This document shows, piece after piece, positions 39,198 through 49,329 of a DNA stretch of 64,000 bases (positions are counted from its first letter, which is position 1; each line of letters starts with the position of its first letter). Below the pieces are notes generated by a model. That model saw nothing but the letters and a program-made list of their open reading frames with translations, was not told the DNA's origin and did no database searches. Source of the stretch: Streptomyces cinnamoneus (GTDB lineage: Bacteria > Actinomycetota > Actinomycetes > Streptomycetales > Streptomycetaceae); assembly GCF_002939475.1 (NCBI RefSeq), contig NZ_PKFQ01000001.1:4895001-4959000 (forward strand). Reading direction: 5' to 3'. The translations under genes were made by a program, and so were the position numbers.

Positions 39198-40001
39198 ATG
39201 AGCATCCCCGAGCACCCAGGGCACTACGGCGCACCCCAGGCCACGGACGTGGCGGCCCCCACCCTTCCGTCCACGTGGCCCGCCAACGAACTCGAAGGCG
39301 TGCTCGCGGCCTCCCTGGGCGTCCCCGGCGCCGGAGCCCGCATCGTCGAGGTCCTCGGCCGCAGCAGCCTGTGGATCCCGCTGCCGGCCGGCGGCGGCCC
39401 CGACAGCCCTGACCTCGACCTGCCCACCGTCGAGCTGGACGGCGCCGCGTACGTACCGGTGTTCAGCTCCGAGGCGGAGTTCCTGCGCGTCGTGGGCGAC
39501 CGGATGCCCTTCGCCGTCGCCCCCGCCGTCGAGTTCGCCCGCGGCCTGCCCCCGCAGGTGGGCATCGCGGTCAACCCGGACGGAACGGTCGCCGTGCCGC
39601 TGCCGCCGCCCGCTGTGGCCGAGCTGTGCCGCGCCGGCCGCACGGCCCTGGACGGGGACGCGACGGGCGGCCGGGTGCGGCTCTTCGAGCCGGACTGGCA
39701 GCAGGAGCCGACCGCCTTCCTGGCCGCCGCCGGCCTGGAGTTCGCGGCCCTGCCCGGCGTCCGCACCGGGCGCCGCGCGCTCGCCAGCGTGGAGGGCGCC
39801 GATCCGGCGCTGTTCGTCGGCGTGGAGCTGGACCTGCCCGATCCGGCCGCCCGGACCGCCGCCGTGGAGGCCGTCGGCCGGGCGCTGGGCGCGGTGCCCG
39901 TGCCCTGGCCCGTCCAACTGGTCTTCCTCGACGTCGCGCAGGACCCCGTCGGTGACTGGATCCGCGACCGGGTGCGGCCGTTCTACGACCGTGACCTGTG
40001 A
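39198..40001 (+). CDS. SseB-family protein (267 aa)
   Basis: Contains the SseB N-terminal-type domain (PF07179-like), named from a serine-sensitivity phenotype in E. coli whose mechanism is unclear. The visible signatures are the N-terminal LEGVLAASLGVPGAGARIVEVL, SSLWIPLPAGG, DGAAYVPVFSSEAEFLRVVG (about residues 83-102) and the terminal VPVPWPVQLVFLDVAQDPVGDW with RPFYDRDL. ATG 39198 is used; an upstream TTG at 39174 is in frame. It is cytosolic, with no membrane segment. The next gene has the same C-terminal ending (RPFFDRDAY), so the two are diverged relatives. Proximity to sdaA and the glycine operon may be meaningful given the family name, but that is only suggestive. Confidence 0.7.
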   Translation: MSIPEHPGHYGAPQATDVAAPTLPSTWPANELEGVLAASLGVPGAGARIVEVLGRSSLWIPLPAGGGPDSPDLDLPTVELDGAAYVPVFSSEAEFLRVVGDRMPFAVAPAVEFARGLPPQVGIAVNPDGTVAVPLPPPAVAELCRAGRTALDGDATGGRVRLFEPDWQQEPTAFLAAAGLEFAALPGVRTGRRALASVEGADPALFVGVELDLPDPAARTAAVEAVGRALGAVPVPWPVQLVFLDVAQDPVGDWIRDRVRPFYDRDL

Positions 40002-40030
40002 CTGCCCCGGTGCCCGCCGCCGCGGGCTCG

Positions 40031-40036
40031 TAAGCT
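40031..40036 (+). promoter_or_regulatory. -10 element (TAAGCT) for the leaderless upstream ORF
   Basis: TAAGCT with exactly six bases to ATG 40043, a leaderless arrangement. Confidence 0.55.
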
Positions 40037-40042
40037 GGTTGG

Positions 40043-40120
40043 ATGACCGTACGGGGTGAGCGGGCCCGCCCCGGTGCGGACGACGTCGAGACGGCCGAGA
40101 GAAAAGGCGGACCCAGGTGA
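40043..40120 (+). CDS. Putative leaderless 25-codon upstream ORF coupled to the SseB-like gene
   Basis: Begins at ATG 40043, six bases after a TAAGCT -10, with no ribosome site, and encodes 25 residues (starts MTVRGERARPG, ends RKGGPR). Its TGA at 40118-40120 overlaps the GTG start of the next gene at 40117 by four bases. The downstream gene also has its own AAAGGCGG ribosome site within the ORF. The arrangement implies that translation of the leader peptide could open or feed initiation at the main gene. Sequence shows no known peptide motif. It may be only a regulatory leader rather than a functional peptide. Confidence 0.45.
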   Translation: MTVRGERARPGADDVETAERKGGPR

Positions 40121-40908
40121 GCGCGGGCGCGGAGAGCGGCCTGGAGCAAGTGCTGCGCCAAGTGGCGCCCGGCCGGTACGACAGCTACGAGGCGCTGCTG
40201 CGCGCCCTGGCCGAGGGCCGGGTCTGGATGCTGCTGTGGCACGGTCAGGCGGGCTCCCCCGATGCCCAGTACGGGAACATGGAGGTCGACGGGCTGGGCT
40301 ACGCCCCCTGTGTGACCTCCGCCCAGGAGCTGGCCGCCAGCGGCTGGAACCGCGCCCACGAGGTGGTTTCCGGTCGTTCCGTCGCCGCCTCGCTCTACCC
40401 GGACCGCTGGGGCCTGTGGCTCAACCCGCACGCGCCCGGCGGCGGCGTCGGCATCCCCTGGCTCGACCTGCGCCGCATCACCGCCGGCCTGGACCGGCTG
40501 CCCGCCGGGCCGCTGCGCCTGAGCGAACCGGCCGTGGACATTCCGCAGTTCTACGCCCTCCTCGGGCAGAACGCCCACCGCACGTCCGTGGTCCGGTCGT
40601 TGCGCCGGGCCTGGGTGCAGCCCACGCTGGGCAGCCCCTACCTGGCGGTCGGGCTCGACCTGTACGACACCTCCCCGGCGGCCGTGGAAGCCGTGCGGCT
40701 GATGATGCAGCAGTCGGTCGGTGTGGTGCCGGAGGGGCTGCCGGTGTCCACGGTCTCGATGGCCGACGAGTACGACCCCGTGGCGATGTGGATGCGGGCC
40801 AACGCGCGTCCGTTCTTCGACCGCGACGCCTACGGCGGCTCCGCGCCCGCGCCGACCGGGGGCTACGGCTATCCGCCCCAGCAGGGCTGGCAGGCCGGGG
40901 CGTACTGA
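40117..40908 (+). CDS. SseB-like protein (263 aa), second of pair
   Basis: Relative of the preceding SseB-family protein. It carries GRVWMLLWHGQAGSPDAQYGNM (about residues 34-55), YAPCVTSAQELAASGW, LNPHAPGGGVGIPWLDLRRI and the matching end VSMADEYDPVAMWMRANARPFFDRDAY. The C-terminal 25 residues are Pro/Gly/Tyr-rich (GGYGYPPQQGWQ) and disordered. The GTG at 40117 is preceded by AAAGGCGG and overlaps the stop of a short leaderless ORF. No enzymatic motif is evident. It is cytosolic and may act with the upstream SseB protein. A motif-bearing leader to the opp operon follows. Confidence 0.65.
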   Translation: MSAGAESGLEQVLRQVAPGRYDSYEALLRALAEGRVWMLLWHGQAGSPDAQYGNMEVDGLGYAPCVTSAQELAASGWNRAHEVVSGRSVAASLYPDRWGLWLNPHAPGGGVGIPWLDLRRITAGLDRLPAGPLRLSEPAVDIPQFYALLGQNAHRTSVVRSLRRAWVQPTLGSPYLAVGLDLYDTSPAAVEAVRLMMQQSVGVVPEGLPVSTVSMADEYDPVAMWMRANARPFFDRDAYGGSAPAPTGGYGYPPQQGWQAGAY

Positions 40909-40955
40909 GCCGGGCATACCTTCCCACCGGCCACCGGTCCGTTCACGGATCGCGA

Positions 40956-40970
40956 CTGTCCGTATAACGG
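40956..40970. promoter_or_regulatory. Motif CTGTCCGTATAACGG (copy 2), upstream of the opp operon
   Basis: Identical over 15 bases to 24673-24687 upstream of the secreted protease. Here the extended dyad TCCGT-ATA-ACGGA (40959-40971) is perfect. It lies 316 bp before oppC. Confidence 0.5.
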
Positions 40971-41083
40971 AATCCCTCTCCGTACATCACGGTTGCGCAT
41001 ACATTGCCGGTGGGGTCTGGCGGGTGATCGCGGAGGCGATGAAGACTCCCGCCCACAAGGACTCTCGGTCCTGTGTACGGCCA

Positions 41084-41120
41084 GCTCCACGTGTACGACA
41101 TCCCTGCTCCACGTGTACGA
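41084..41120 (+). repeat. Direct repeat of GCTCCACGTGTACGA in the opp leader
   Basis: Two perfect 15-bp copies (41084-41098 and 41106-41120), 22 bp apart start to start. A partial third GTGTACG lies at 41073-41079. Each copy contains CACGTG. Likely a regulator-binding array. Confidence 0.5.
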
Positions 41121-41285
41121 ATGCCCCGCCTGCACAATCCGCAACACCCGCTCCGTGTGCACTTCCCGCACCACGCACGACGCACCACTCCACGCACCAA
41201 GCGCACCAGTGATGTGAACCGGCCGCCTTCTCGTGGCGGCGGGCGTTGGGCCGGTCCCCGCCGGCCGAGAGGGGTCCACCAGACG

Positions 41286-42284
41286 ATGACGGCACCACTG
41301 CACGATACGGGCGCGGCCGAGACCGCGGCGGTCGACGTCGCCGCCGGCGTCCCGGCGAAGGCCATCGAGGGCCGCTCCCCCTGGCGCATCGCCTGGGTCC
41401 GGCTGAGGCGCGACAAGGTGGCCCTCGGCGGCGGGGTCGTCGTCCTGCTGCTGGTCCTGGTCGCGGTGTTCGCACCGGTGATCGTGGGACTGCTGGGTCA
41501 TCCGCCGAACGATTACCACGAGGACCAGATCGACGCCCTCTTCGGCACCCCGAAGGGCTCCTGGGGCGGCATCAACTCGGACTTCCTCTTCGGAGTCGAG
41601 CCGGTCAACGGGCGTGACGTCTTCAGCCGCGTCGTCTACGGGGCCCGGGTCTCGCTGCTCGTGGCCTTCCTCTCGGCCGTCGTCGCCGTGGTGATCGGCA
41701 CGGCGGTCGGCATCGTCGCCGGCTACTTCGGCGGCTGGATCGACGCGGTCGTCAGCCGGGTGATGGACCTGCTGCTCGCCTTCCCCCAGCTGCTGTTCAT
41801 CCTCGCGCTGATCTCGGTGGTGCCCAACTCGCTGTGGGGCCTCAGCGGTTCGGGCGTACGCATGGCCGTGCTGATCGCGGTCATCGGCTTCTTCGGCTGG
41901 CCGTACGTGGGGCGCATCGTGCGGGGCCAGACGCTCTCGCTCAGAGAGCGCGAGTACGTGGAGGCGGCGCGCAGCCTGGGCGCGGGCCGGTTCTACATCC
42001 TCTTCCGGGAGCTGCTGCCGAACCTGGTCGCGCCGATCACCGTCTACGCCACGCTGATGATCCCGACCAACGTGCTCACCGAGGCGGCGCTGAGCTTCCT
42101 GGGCGCCGGCGTGAAGCCGCCGACCTCGTCCTGGGGGCAGATGCTCTCCAAGGCCGTGGCGACCTACGAGAACGACCCGCTCTTCATGATCATCCCAGGT
42201 CTCGCCATCTTCGTCACCGTGCTGGCCTTCAACCTCTTCGGCGACGGCGTACGGGACGCGCTGGACCCCAAGGGCGCCCGCTGA
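41286..42284 (+). CDS. oppC: Oligopeptide ABC transporter permease (OppC/DppC type)
   Basis: Inner-membrane permease of 332 aa with the OppC_N domain (about residues 40-90) and the BPD_transp_1 fold. The EAA loop EYVEAARSLGAGRFYILFRELLPN (about residues 220-243) marks the ATPase contact. Six membrane segments follow the ABC peptide pattern, including the first VALGGGVVVLLLVLVAVFAPVI. ATG 41286 is preceded by AGAGGGG. It heads the operon oppC-A-B-D-F, an order in which the C permease comes before the binding protein. Substrate class is di-/oligopeptide by family. Confidence 0.93.
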   Translation: MTAPLHDTGAAETAAVDVAAGVPAKAIEGRSPWRIAWVRLRRDKVALGGGVVVLLLVLVAVFAPVIVGLLGHPPNDYHEDQIDALFGTPKGSWGGINSDFLFGVEPVNGRDVFSRVVYGARVSLLVAFLSAVVAVVIGTAVGIVAGYFGGWIDAVVSRVMDLLLAFPQLLFILALISVVPNSLWGLSGSGVRMAVLIAVIGFFGWPYVGRIVRGQTLSLREREYVEAARSLGAGRFYILFRELLPNLVAPITVYATLMIPTNVLTEAALSFLGAGVKPPTSSWGQMLSKAVATYENDPLFMIIPGLAIFVTVLAFNLFGDGVRDALDPKGAR

Positions 42285-42472
42285 CGCTCCCGGCGCGCCC
42301 CCACCGACCCCATCCGCCACATCGCATCCGTCACACCCTGGACGCTCCTACCGGTCGAACGCACCTTTTGCTGCACTTTGTTCACCCCGCCCCTGTCGAT
42401 CCGTCAGGAGGCCCGTTCCGAAAGCCCGCCGGCCCGGCCGGGGCGGCGGCTCATCACGGAGGTCGCGACATC

Positions 42473-44245
42473 TTGACTACCCAACGAACTTCGAGGCGCA
42501 GACTGGCCGCGGGGGCGGCCCTCGTGGTCGCGGCCCTGGTCTCCACCACCGCCTGCGGCGGCGGAGGGAGCAAGGACGGCAAGGGCGACGGCAAGGCCCC
42601 CGGCTTCAACGCCGCCGTCAACAAGGTGGCCAACGCCTCCGACAAGAAGGGCGGCGAGCTGAAGTTCATCGCCACCCAGGACGCCGACAGCTGGGACCCG
42701 CAGCGCGGCTACTACGGCTTCGGCTGGGACTTCGCGCGCTACTTCACCCGGACGCTCGTCACCCCCAAGCCGGCTCCCGGCGAGGAGAGCGTCGCGGTCG
42801 TACCGGACCTGGCCACGGACACCGGCCAGGTGTCCGCCGACAAGAAGACCTACACCTTCACCCTGCGCGACGGTGTGACCTGGGAGGACGGAAAGCCGGT
42901 CACCAGCCGGGACGTCAAGTACGGCATCGAGCGCACCTGGGCCCAGGACAAGATCTCCGGCGGCCCGCTGTGGCTGATGAAGACGCTCGACCCCGACCAG
43001 ACCTACAAGGGCCCCTACCGGGACGAGAGCCCGGACAAGCTGGGCCTGAAGGCGATCGAGACGCCGGACGACAAGACCGTCGTCTTCCACCTCCCCAAGC
43101 CCAACGGCGACTTCCTGCAGATGCTGGCGATCCCCGCGGCGGCGCCGGTGCGGGCGGACAAGGACACCGGCGAGAAGTACGGCCTGCGGGTGTTCTCCAA
43201 CGGCCCCTACAAGTGGGTGTCCTATAGCCCGAACAAGGGCCTTGAGCTGACCCGCAACGACAAGTGGAAGAAGGACTCCGACCCGGTCCGCAAGGCCCTG
43301 CCGGACAAGATCACGGTCAAGATCACCACCAACGCCGACGACATGGACAACAAGCTCATCGCCGGCGAGTACGACATCGACCTCAACGCCACGGGCATGG
43401 GCTCCGCCGGCCGGCAGAACGCCCTCGGCTCCCACAAGGCCAACGTCGACAACCCGCTGACGGGATTCATCCGCTACGCCGCGATGCCCAAGTCCGTGGA
43501 GCCGTTCAACAACGAGCACTGCCGCAAGGCGGTCATGTACGGCGCCGACCACACCTCGCTGCAGACCGCGCGCGGCGGCCCCCAGGCGGGCGGTGACATC
43601 GGCGTCAACATGCTGCCGCCGGCCGTGAAGGGCCACGACGGCAACTACGACCCGTTCCAGATGAAGCAGGGCAAGCCCGACGAGGCCAAGGCGAAGGAGG
43701 AGCTGAAGGCCTGCGGCAAGCCGGAGGGCTTCAGCACCACCATCGCCGTCCGCAACAACAAGCCGATCGAGGTCGCCACCGCCGAATCGCTCCAGGCGTC
43801 CCTGAAGAAGATCGGCATCAACGCCCAGATCGACCAGTACGACGGCGCCCAGTACTCCAGCATCATCGGCGCACCGAAGAACGTGAAGGCCAAGAACTAC
43901 GGCATCATCATCATGGGCTGGGGCGCGGACTTCCCCAGCGGCCAGGGCTACCTCCAGCCCATCGCGGACGGCCGCTTCATCACCGAGAGCGGCAACCAGA
44001 ACTTCGCCGAGGTCGACGAGCCGGCGATCAACAAGCTCTTCGACGACGCCATCGCCGAGATCGACCCCGACAAGGCCGCCAAGATCTACCAGGAGGCCAA
44101 CAAGAAGGTCACCGAGGGCGCCTGGTACCTGCCCTTCACCTACGAGAAGAACATCATCTGGCGCAGCTCCCGGCTGACCAACGTCTACACGTCCGACGCG
44201 TACAACGGCCGCTACGACTACGCCTCGCTCGGCGTCGTCAAGTGA
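42473..44245 (+). CDS. oppA: Oligopeptide-binding lipoprotein (SBP_bac_5)
   Basis: Extracytoplasmic solute-binding protein of 590 aa, cluster C. TTG start at 42473 with GGAGG about ten bases upstream. The N-terminus is Arg-rich, then hydrophobic, with the lipobox VSTTAC (Cys near residue 30) followed by a Gly/Lys/Asp linker. The mature protein has the family blocks FTLRDGVTWEDGKPVTSRDVKYGIE (about residues 120-145), NGPYKWVSY and the CRKAVMYGADHTSL helix. It delivers peptides to OppB/OppC. There is no TTA codon or odd composition. Confidence 0.92.
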   Translation: MTTQRTSRRRLAAGAALVVAALVSTTACGGGGSKDGKGDGKAPGFNAAVNKVANASDKKGGELKFIATQDADSWDPQRGYYGFGWDFARYFTRTLVTPKPAPGEESVAVVPDLATDTGQVSADKKTYTFTLRDGVTWEDGKPVTSRDVKYGIERTWAQDKISGGPLWLMKTLDPDQTYKGPYRDESPDKLGLKAIETPDDKTVVFHLPKPNGDFLQMLAIPAAAPVRADKDTGEKYGLRVFSNGPYKWVSYSPNKGLELTRNDKWKKDSDPVRKALPDKITVKITTNADDMDNKLIAGEYDIDLNATGMGSAGRQNALGSHKANVDNPLTGFIRYAAMPKSVEPFNNEHCRKAVMYGADHTSLQTARGGPQAGGDIGVNMLPPAVKGHDGNYDPFQMKQGKPDEAKAKEELKACGKPEGFSTTIAVRNNKPIEVATAESLQASLKKIGINAQIDQYDGAQYSSIIGAPKNVKAKNYGIIIMGWGADFPSGQGYLQPIADGRFITESGNQNFAEVDEPAINKLFDDAIAEIDPDKAAKIYQEANKKVTEGAWYLPFTYEKNIIWRSSRLTNVYTSDAYNGRYDYASLGVVK

Positions 44246-44307
44246 CACGTCCGTCCGCTTTCGCCGGCGACCCGCCGCTAGGCCCGAAGGGCAGGTGAGG
44301 GCCGCGG

Positions 44308-45365
<1,058 letters not shown>

Positions 45366-45369
<4 letters not shown>

Positions 45370-46538
45370 CGACCGTTCCCGACCCGGCCGGCACCTCCGG
45401 CCCCCCGGCGAAGAAGACGCCGCGCCTCGCGAAGTCCCGCGACGTCCCGGCCCAGGGGGGCGCCGTGGGCGAGCCCGTGAGCGGCGGCGGGGCGCCCACC
45501 GCGTTCCTCGACGTGCGCGACCTGCGCGTCCACTTCCCCACCGACGACGGCCTGGTCAAGTCCGTCGACGGCCTCTCCTTCCAGCTGGAGAAGGGCCGGA
45601 CCCTCGGCATCGTGGGGGAGTCCGGCTCCGGCAAGTCGGTGACCTCGCTGGGCATCATGGGCCTCCACACCGTCGGCCAGTACGGCCGCCGCAAGGCCAG
45701 GATCAGCGGCGAGATCTGGCTGGACGGCACCGAGCTGATGGGTGCCGACCCCGAGCGGGTGCGGCGGCTGCGCGGCCGCGAGATGGCGATGATCTTCCAG
45801 GACCCGCTGTCGGCCATGCACCCGTACTTCACCGTCGGCGCCCAGATCGTCGAGGCCTACCGCGTCCACCACGACGTGGACAAGAAGACCGCCCGCAGAC
45901 GGGCCGTCGAGCTGCTGGACCGCGTCGGCATCCCCCAGCCCGACCGGCGGGTGGACGACTACCCCCACCAGTTCTCCGGCGGCATGCGCCAGCGCGCGAT
46001 GATCGCCATGGCGCTGGTCAACAACCCCGACCTGCTCATCGCCGACGAGCCGACCACCGCGCTGGACGTCACCGTCCAGGCACAGATCCTCGACCTGATC
46101 CGCGACCTCCAGACGGAGTTCGGCTCCGCGGTCATCATCATCACCCACGACCTCGGCGTCGTCGCCGAGCTGGCCGACGACATCCTGGTGATGTACGGGG
46201 GGCGCTGCGTCGAGCAGGGGCCGGCCGAGCAGGTCTTCCACGAGCCCCAGCACCCCTACACCTGGGGCCTGCTGGGCTCCATGCCGCGCATCGACCGCGA
46301 GCAGACCGAGCGGCTGATCCCGGTGAAGGGCTCCCCGCCCAGCCTGATCAACCTGCCGGCCGGCTGCGCCTTCAACCCGCGCTGCCCCTACGCCGACGTA
46401 CCCCCGGGCGGCGTCACCCGCACCGAGCGGCCCGAGCTGCGCCTGGTGCCCGGCCGGGAACGGCACCTGTCCGCGTGCCACATGGCGCCACAGGAGCGCA
46501 CCCGGATCTGGACCGAAGAGATCGCACCGAAGCTGTGA
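45366..46538 (+). CDS. oppD: Oligopeptide ABC transporter ATPase (OppD/DppD type)
   Basis: Cytosolic ATPase, 390 aa. A disordered 45-residue start precedes the ABC domain: Walker A GESGSGKS (about residues 81-88), the Q-loop in [12 protein letters not shown], signature [15 protein letters not shown] and Walker [15 protein letters not shown] with H-loop [11 protein letters not shown]. The C-terminal oligo_HPY region includes [11 protein letters not shown]. The initial ATG overlaps the oppB stop. The start of oppF is 12 bp after its stop. Confidence 0.95.
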
Positions 46539-46549
46539 AGGACCACGAG

Positions 46550-47614
46550 ATGACGATCCCCGAGCAGCAGGCGGCACCCGAGGGGGCGGCGCCCCTCCTC
46601 ACGGTCGAGGGCCTGGTCAAGCACTTCCCGATCACCAAGGGGCTGCTGCGCCGCCAGGTGGGCGCCGTCCAGGCCGTCGACGGCCTCACCTTCGACGTGC
46701 GCGCCGGGGAGACCCTGGGCGTGGTGGGGGAGTCCGGCTGCGGCAAGTCCACCATGGGCCGGCTGATCACCCGGCTGCTCGAACCCACCGCCGGGAAGGT
46801 GGAGTTCGAGGGCAAGGACATCACCCACCTCGGCGTGGCCGGCATGCGGCCCCTGCGCCGCGACGTACAGATGATCTTCCAGGACCCGTACTCCTCGCTG
46901 AACCCCCGGCACACCGTCGGCACGATCGTCGGCGCGCCCTTCCGGCTCCAGGGCATCACCCCCGAGGGCGGGGTGAAGAAGGAGGTCCAGCGGCTGCTGG
47001 GGCTGGTGGGCCTGAGCCCCGAGCACTTCAACCGCTATCCGCACGAATTCTCCGGCGGTCAGCGCCAGCGCATCGGCATCGCCCGGGCCCTCGCCCTCAA
47101 GCCGAAGCTGGTGGTCGCCGACGAGCCGGTGTCCGCGCTGGACGTGTCGATCCAGGCCCAGGTGGTCAACCTGCTGGACGACCTCCAGCAGGAGATGGGC
47201 CTGACCTACGTCATCATCGCCCACGACCTGTCCGTCATCCGGCACGTCTCGGACCGGATCGCGGTCATGTACCTCGGCAAGCTGGTGGAGCTGACGGACC
47301 GCACGTCCCTCTACACCACGCCCATGCACCCCTACACCAAGGCGCTGCTCTCGGCCGTGCCCGTGCCCGACCCCAGGCGGCGCGCGAGGCCGGGGGCCGC
47401 TCCCGGCGGCGGAGGGAGGATCCTGCTCAAGGGCGACGTGCCCTCACCGATCTCCCCGCCGGCCGGATGCCGCTTCCACACGCGGTGCTGGAAGGCCACC
47501 GATGTGTGCAAGCAGCAGGAGCCGCCGCTGCTGGCGCTGCGGACCGGCCATCAGGTGGCCTGCCACCACCCGGAGAACGCCCCCGCACCCGCGGCGCGAG
47601 GTGCGGCCACCTGA
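46550..47614 (+). CDS. oppF: Oligopeptide ABC transporter ATPase (OppF/DppF type)
   Basis: Partner ATPase of 354 aa. Walker A is GESGCGKST, the Q-loop MIFQDPYSSLNPR, signature FSGGQRQRIGIARALAL and Walker B VVADEPVSALDVSIQ, with H-loop AHDLSVIRHVSDR. The C-terminal oligo_HPY end contains GCRFHTRCWKATDVC, cysteines that may form an Fe-S or metal site in this family. The ATG 46550 has AAGGA seven bases upstream; a GTG at 46535 overlapping the oppD stop is an alternative. It ends the operon. No convincing terminator follows, so read-through to the M1 gene cannot be excluded. Confidence 0.95.
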   Translation: MTIPEQQAAPEGAAPLLTVEGLVKHFPITKGLLRRQVGAVQAVDGLTFDVRAGETLGVVGESGCGKSTMGRLITRLLEPTAGKVEFEGKDITHLGVAGMRPLRRDVQMIFQDPYSSLNPRHTVGTIVGAPFRLQGITPEGGVKKEVQRLLGLVGLSPEHFNRYPHEFSGGQRQRIGIARALALKPKLVVADEPVSALDVSIQAQVVNLLDDLQQEMGLTYVIIAHDLSVIRHVSDRIAVMYLGKLVELTDRTSLYTTPMHPYTKALLSAVPVPDPRRRARPGAAPGGGGRILLKGDVPSPISPPAGCRFHTRCWKATDVCKQQEPPLLALRTGHQVACHHPENAPAPAARGAAT

Positions 47615-47768
47615 GAGTCGTGCCAGGCTGGATGCCGTCGTTCGCGGCCACCGACGGCCGGCCGGAACGACGACCACCTCGTAGGGACGTGAGCACGGAA
47701 GAAGGGGGAGGGTGCAGAGCCGGCGCGTCTGCCGCCGCACGGCGCTCGCGCGTTCGAAGGGACGGCTC

Positions 47769-49262
47769 ATGGCATTCCCCCGTTCGATACGGAAGCACGG
47801 GACCCGCGACGGCCGGGCGCGACGGAGCGGGGCGATACGCACCCCGCTCCCGCGGCGGATATCCGTCCGGCTCCTCGCCCTCCTCACGGCGGCCGCCTCC
47901 ACCTGGGTGATGTCCCCCGCGCCCGCCCCCTCCCTCGCCGCCCTCCCCGAGGCCGGCCTGCCGGGCGTCGGCGACTCCTACTTCCCCGGCCTCGGCAACG
48001 GCGGCTTCGACGTCCGCCACTACGACCTCGACGTCCGCTACGCCCCCGACAGCGGCCGGCTCGACGGACGCACCACCATCACCGCGCGGGCCACCCGCCC
48101 GCTCTCCTCCTTCGACCTCGACCTCCAGCGCCTGGACGTCGCCTCGGTCGAGGTGAACGGCATACCGGCGGGCTTCCGCCGCGACGGCGACGAACTGCGC
48201 GTGCACCCCGTCATCCCGCTGCCGAAGGGCCGCACCTTCACCACGACCGTGACCTACGGCGGCGTGCCCGAGCCGCTCGGCGGCCCCGTCGTCTTCGGCT
48301 CCCGGTACGGCTGGATGAAGACCAAGGACGGCGCCTTCGTGGCGTGCGAGCCGAACGCGGCCTCCACCTGGTTCCCCTCCAGCGACCACCCCTCCGACAA
48401 GGCCACCTTCGACATCCGCATCAGGGCTCCCAAGGGCCTCACCGCCATCTCCAACGGCCGGCTGCTCGCCACCTCCGCCCACGGCGCCACCACCGTCACC
48501 CACTGGCGGGAGAACAAGCCCATGGCCCCCTACCTGGCCACCGCGACCATCGGGAAGTTCGACGTCAAAAGGGGCACCACCCCCGGCGGCACCCCCCTCT
48601 ACGTGGCCACCGACCCCACGCTGGCCGCCGGCAAGCTCGACATGTACGCGCTGACCGCCGAGGCCACCGACCACTGGTCGCGGGTCTTCGGCCCGTACCC
48701 CTTCGAGGAGACCGGCGCGATCATCGACGACGTGCCCCAGGCGGACTTCTCGCTGGAGGCCCAGACCAAGCCCCTCTTCTCGGCCGTGCGGGACGAGTCG
48801 ACCGTCGTCCACGAGCTGGCCCACCAGTGGTTCGGCGACTCCGTGTCGGTCGAGCGGTGGAAGGACATCTGGCTCAACGAGGGCTTCGCCACCTACGCCG
48901 AATGGCTGTGGGACGAGCACAAGGGCCGCAAGAGCGCCCACCAGTCCTTCCTGGAGGCCTACGACCTGCATCACGCCGACGACCCCTTCTGGAAGGTCGT
49001 CGTCGCCGACCCGCAGCGGGAGACCATGCTCTCCCGGGCCGTCTACTACCGGGGCGCCATGACCCTCCAGATGCTGCGCGAGCGGATCGGCGACCGGGCG
49101 TTCTTCCGGCTGCTGCCCCGGTGGACGAAGCTCCACCGGCACGGCAACGCCCGCACCGCCCAGTTCACCGCCCTCGCCGAGGCCGTGTCCCACAAGGACC
49201 TCGGGGACCTCTTCACGACCTGGCTCCACACCCCCGGCAAGCCCGCGCTGCCCGGGCGCTGA
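47769..49262 (+). CDS. Exported M1-family zinc aminopeptidase (497 aa)
   Basis: Gluzincin aminopeptidase: HELAHQW (348-354) with the third zinc ligand in WLNEGFA (Glu371), exactly as expected for HExxH-(18)-E. The N-terminal beta domain is at about 70-270. The N-terminal 55 residues contain a Tat-like or Sec-like region: basic, then RLLALLTAAASTWVMSPAPA, so it is probably exported. Short for M1 because it lacks the C-terminal helical ERAP1-like domain. ATG 47769 follows AAGGGA; an upstream ATG at 47712 is in frame. Its place after the opp genes suggests it trims peptides outside the cell. Confidence 0.9.
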   Translation: MAFPRSIRKHGTRDGRARRSGAIRTPLPRRISVRLLALLTAAASTWVMSPAPAPSLAALPEAGLPGVGDSYFPGLGNGGFDVRHYDLDVRYAPDSGRLDGRTTITARATRPLSSFDLDLQRLDVASVEVNGIPAGFRRDGDELRVHPVIPLPKGRTFTTTVTYGGVPEPLGGPVVFGSRYGWMKTKDGAFVACEPNAASTWFPSSDHPSDKATFDIRIRAPKGLTAISNGRLLATSAHGATTVTHWRENKPMAPYLATATIGKFDVKRGTTPGGTPLYVATDPTLAAGKLDMYALTAEATDHWSRVFGPYPFEETGAIIDDVPQADFSLEAQTKPLFSAVRDESTVVHELAHQWFGDSVSVERWKDIWLNEGFATYAEWLWDEHKGRKSAHQSFLEAYDLHHADDPFWKVVVADPQRETMLSRAVYYRGAMTLQMLRERIGDRAFFRLLPRWTKLHRHGNARTAQFTALAEAVSHKDLGDLFTTWLHTPGKPALPGR

Positions 49263-49329
49263 GCGGGACCCTGTCCGGGGAGCGAGACGGATTGTCAGGG
49301 ACACCGCCCGCGACGAGTAAGAATGTCGC

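Larger units (their letters stand above)
40909..41285. other. 377-bp leader of the opp operon
   Basis: Upstream region of oppC with no ribosome-bound gene. It contains the motif copy at 40956-40970, a 15-bp direct repeat at 41084-41120, and a GCAC-rich stretch (about 41155-41210) near the coding start. A long 5' leader is likely. Confidence 0.6.

Noticed and set aside
41084-41120. The two GCTCCACGTGTACGA copies as a CRISPR array.
   Set aside because: Only two copies with a 7-bp spacer; no cas genes nearby.
41155-41210. GCAC-rich stretch as a structured RNA or attenuator.
   Set aside because: No stable stem or leader peptide could be traced; it may be low-complexity sequence only.
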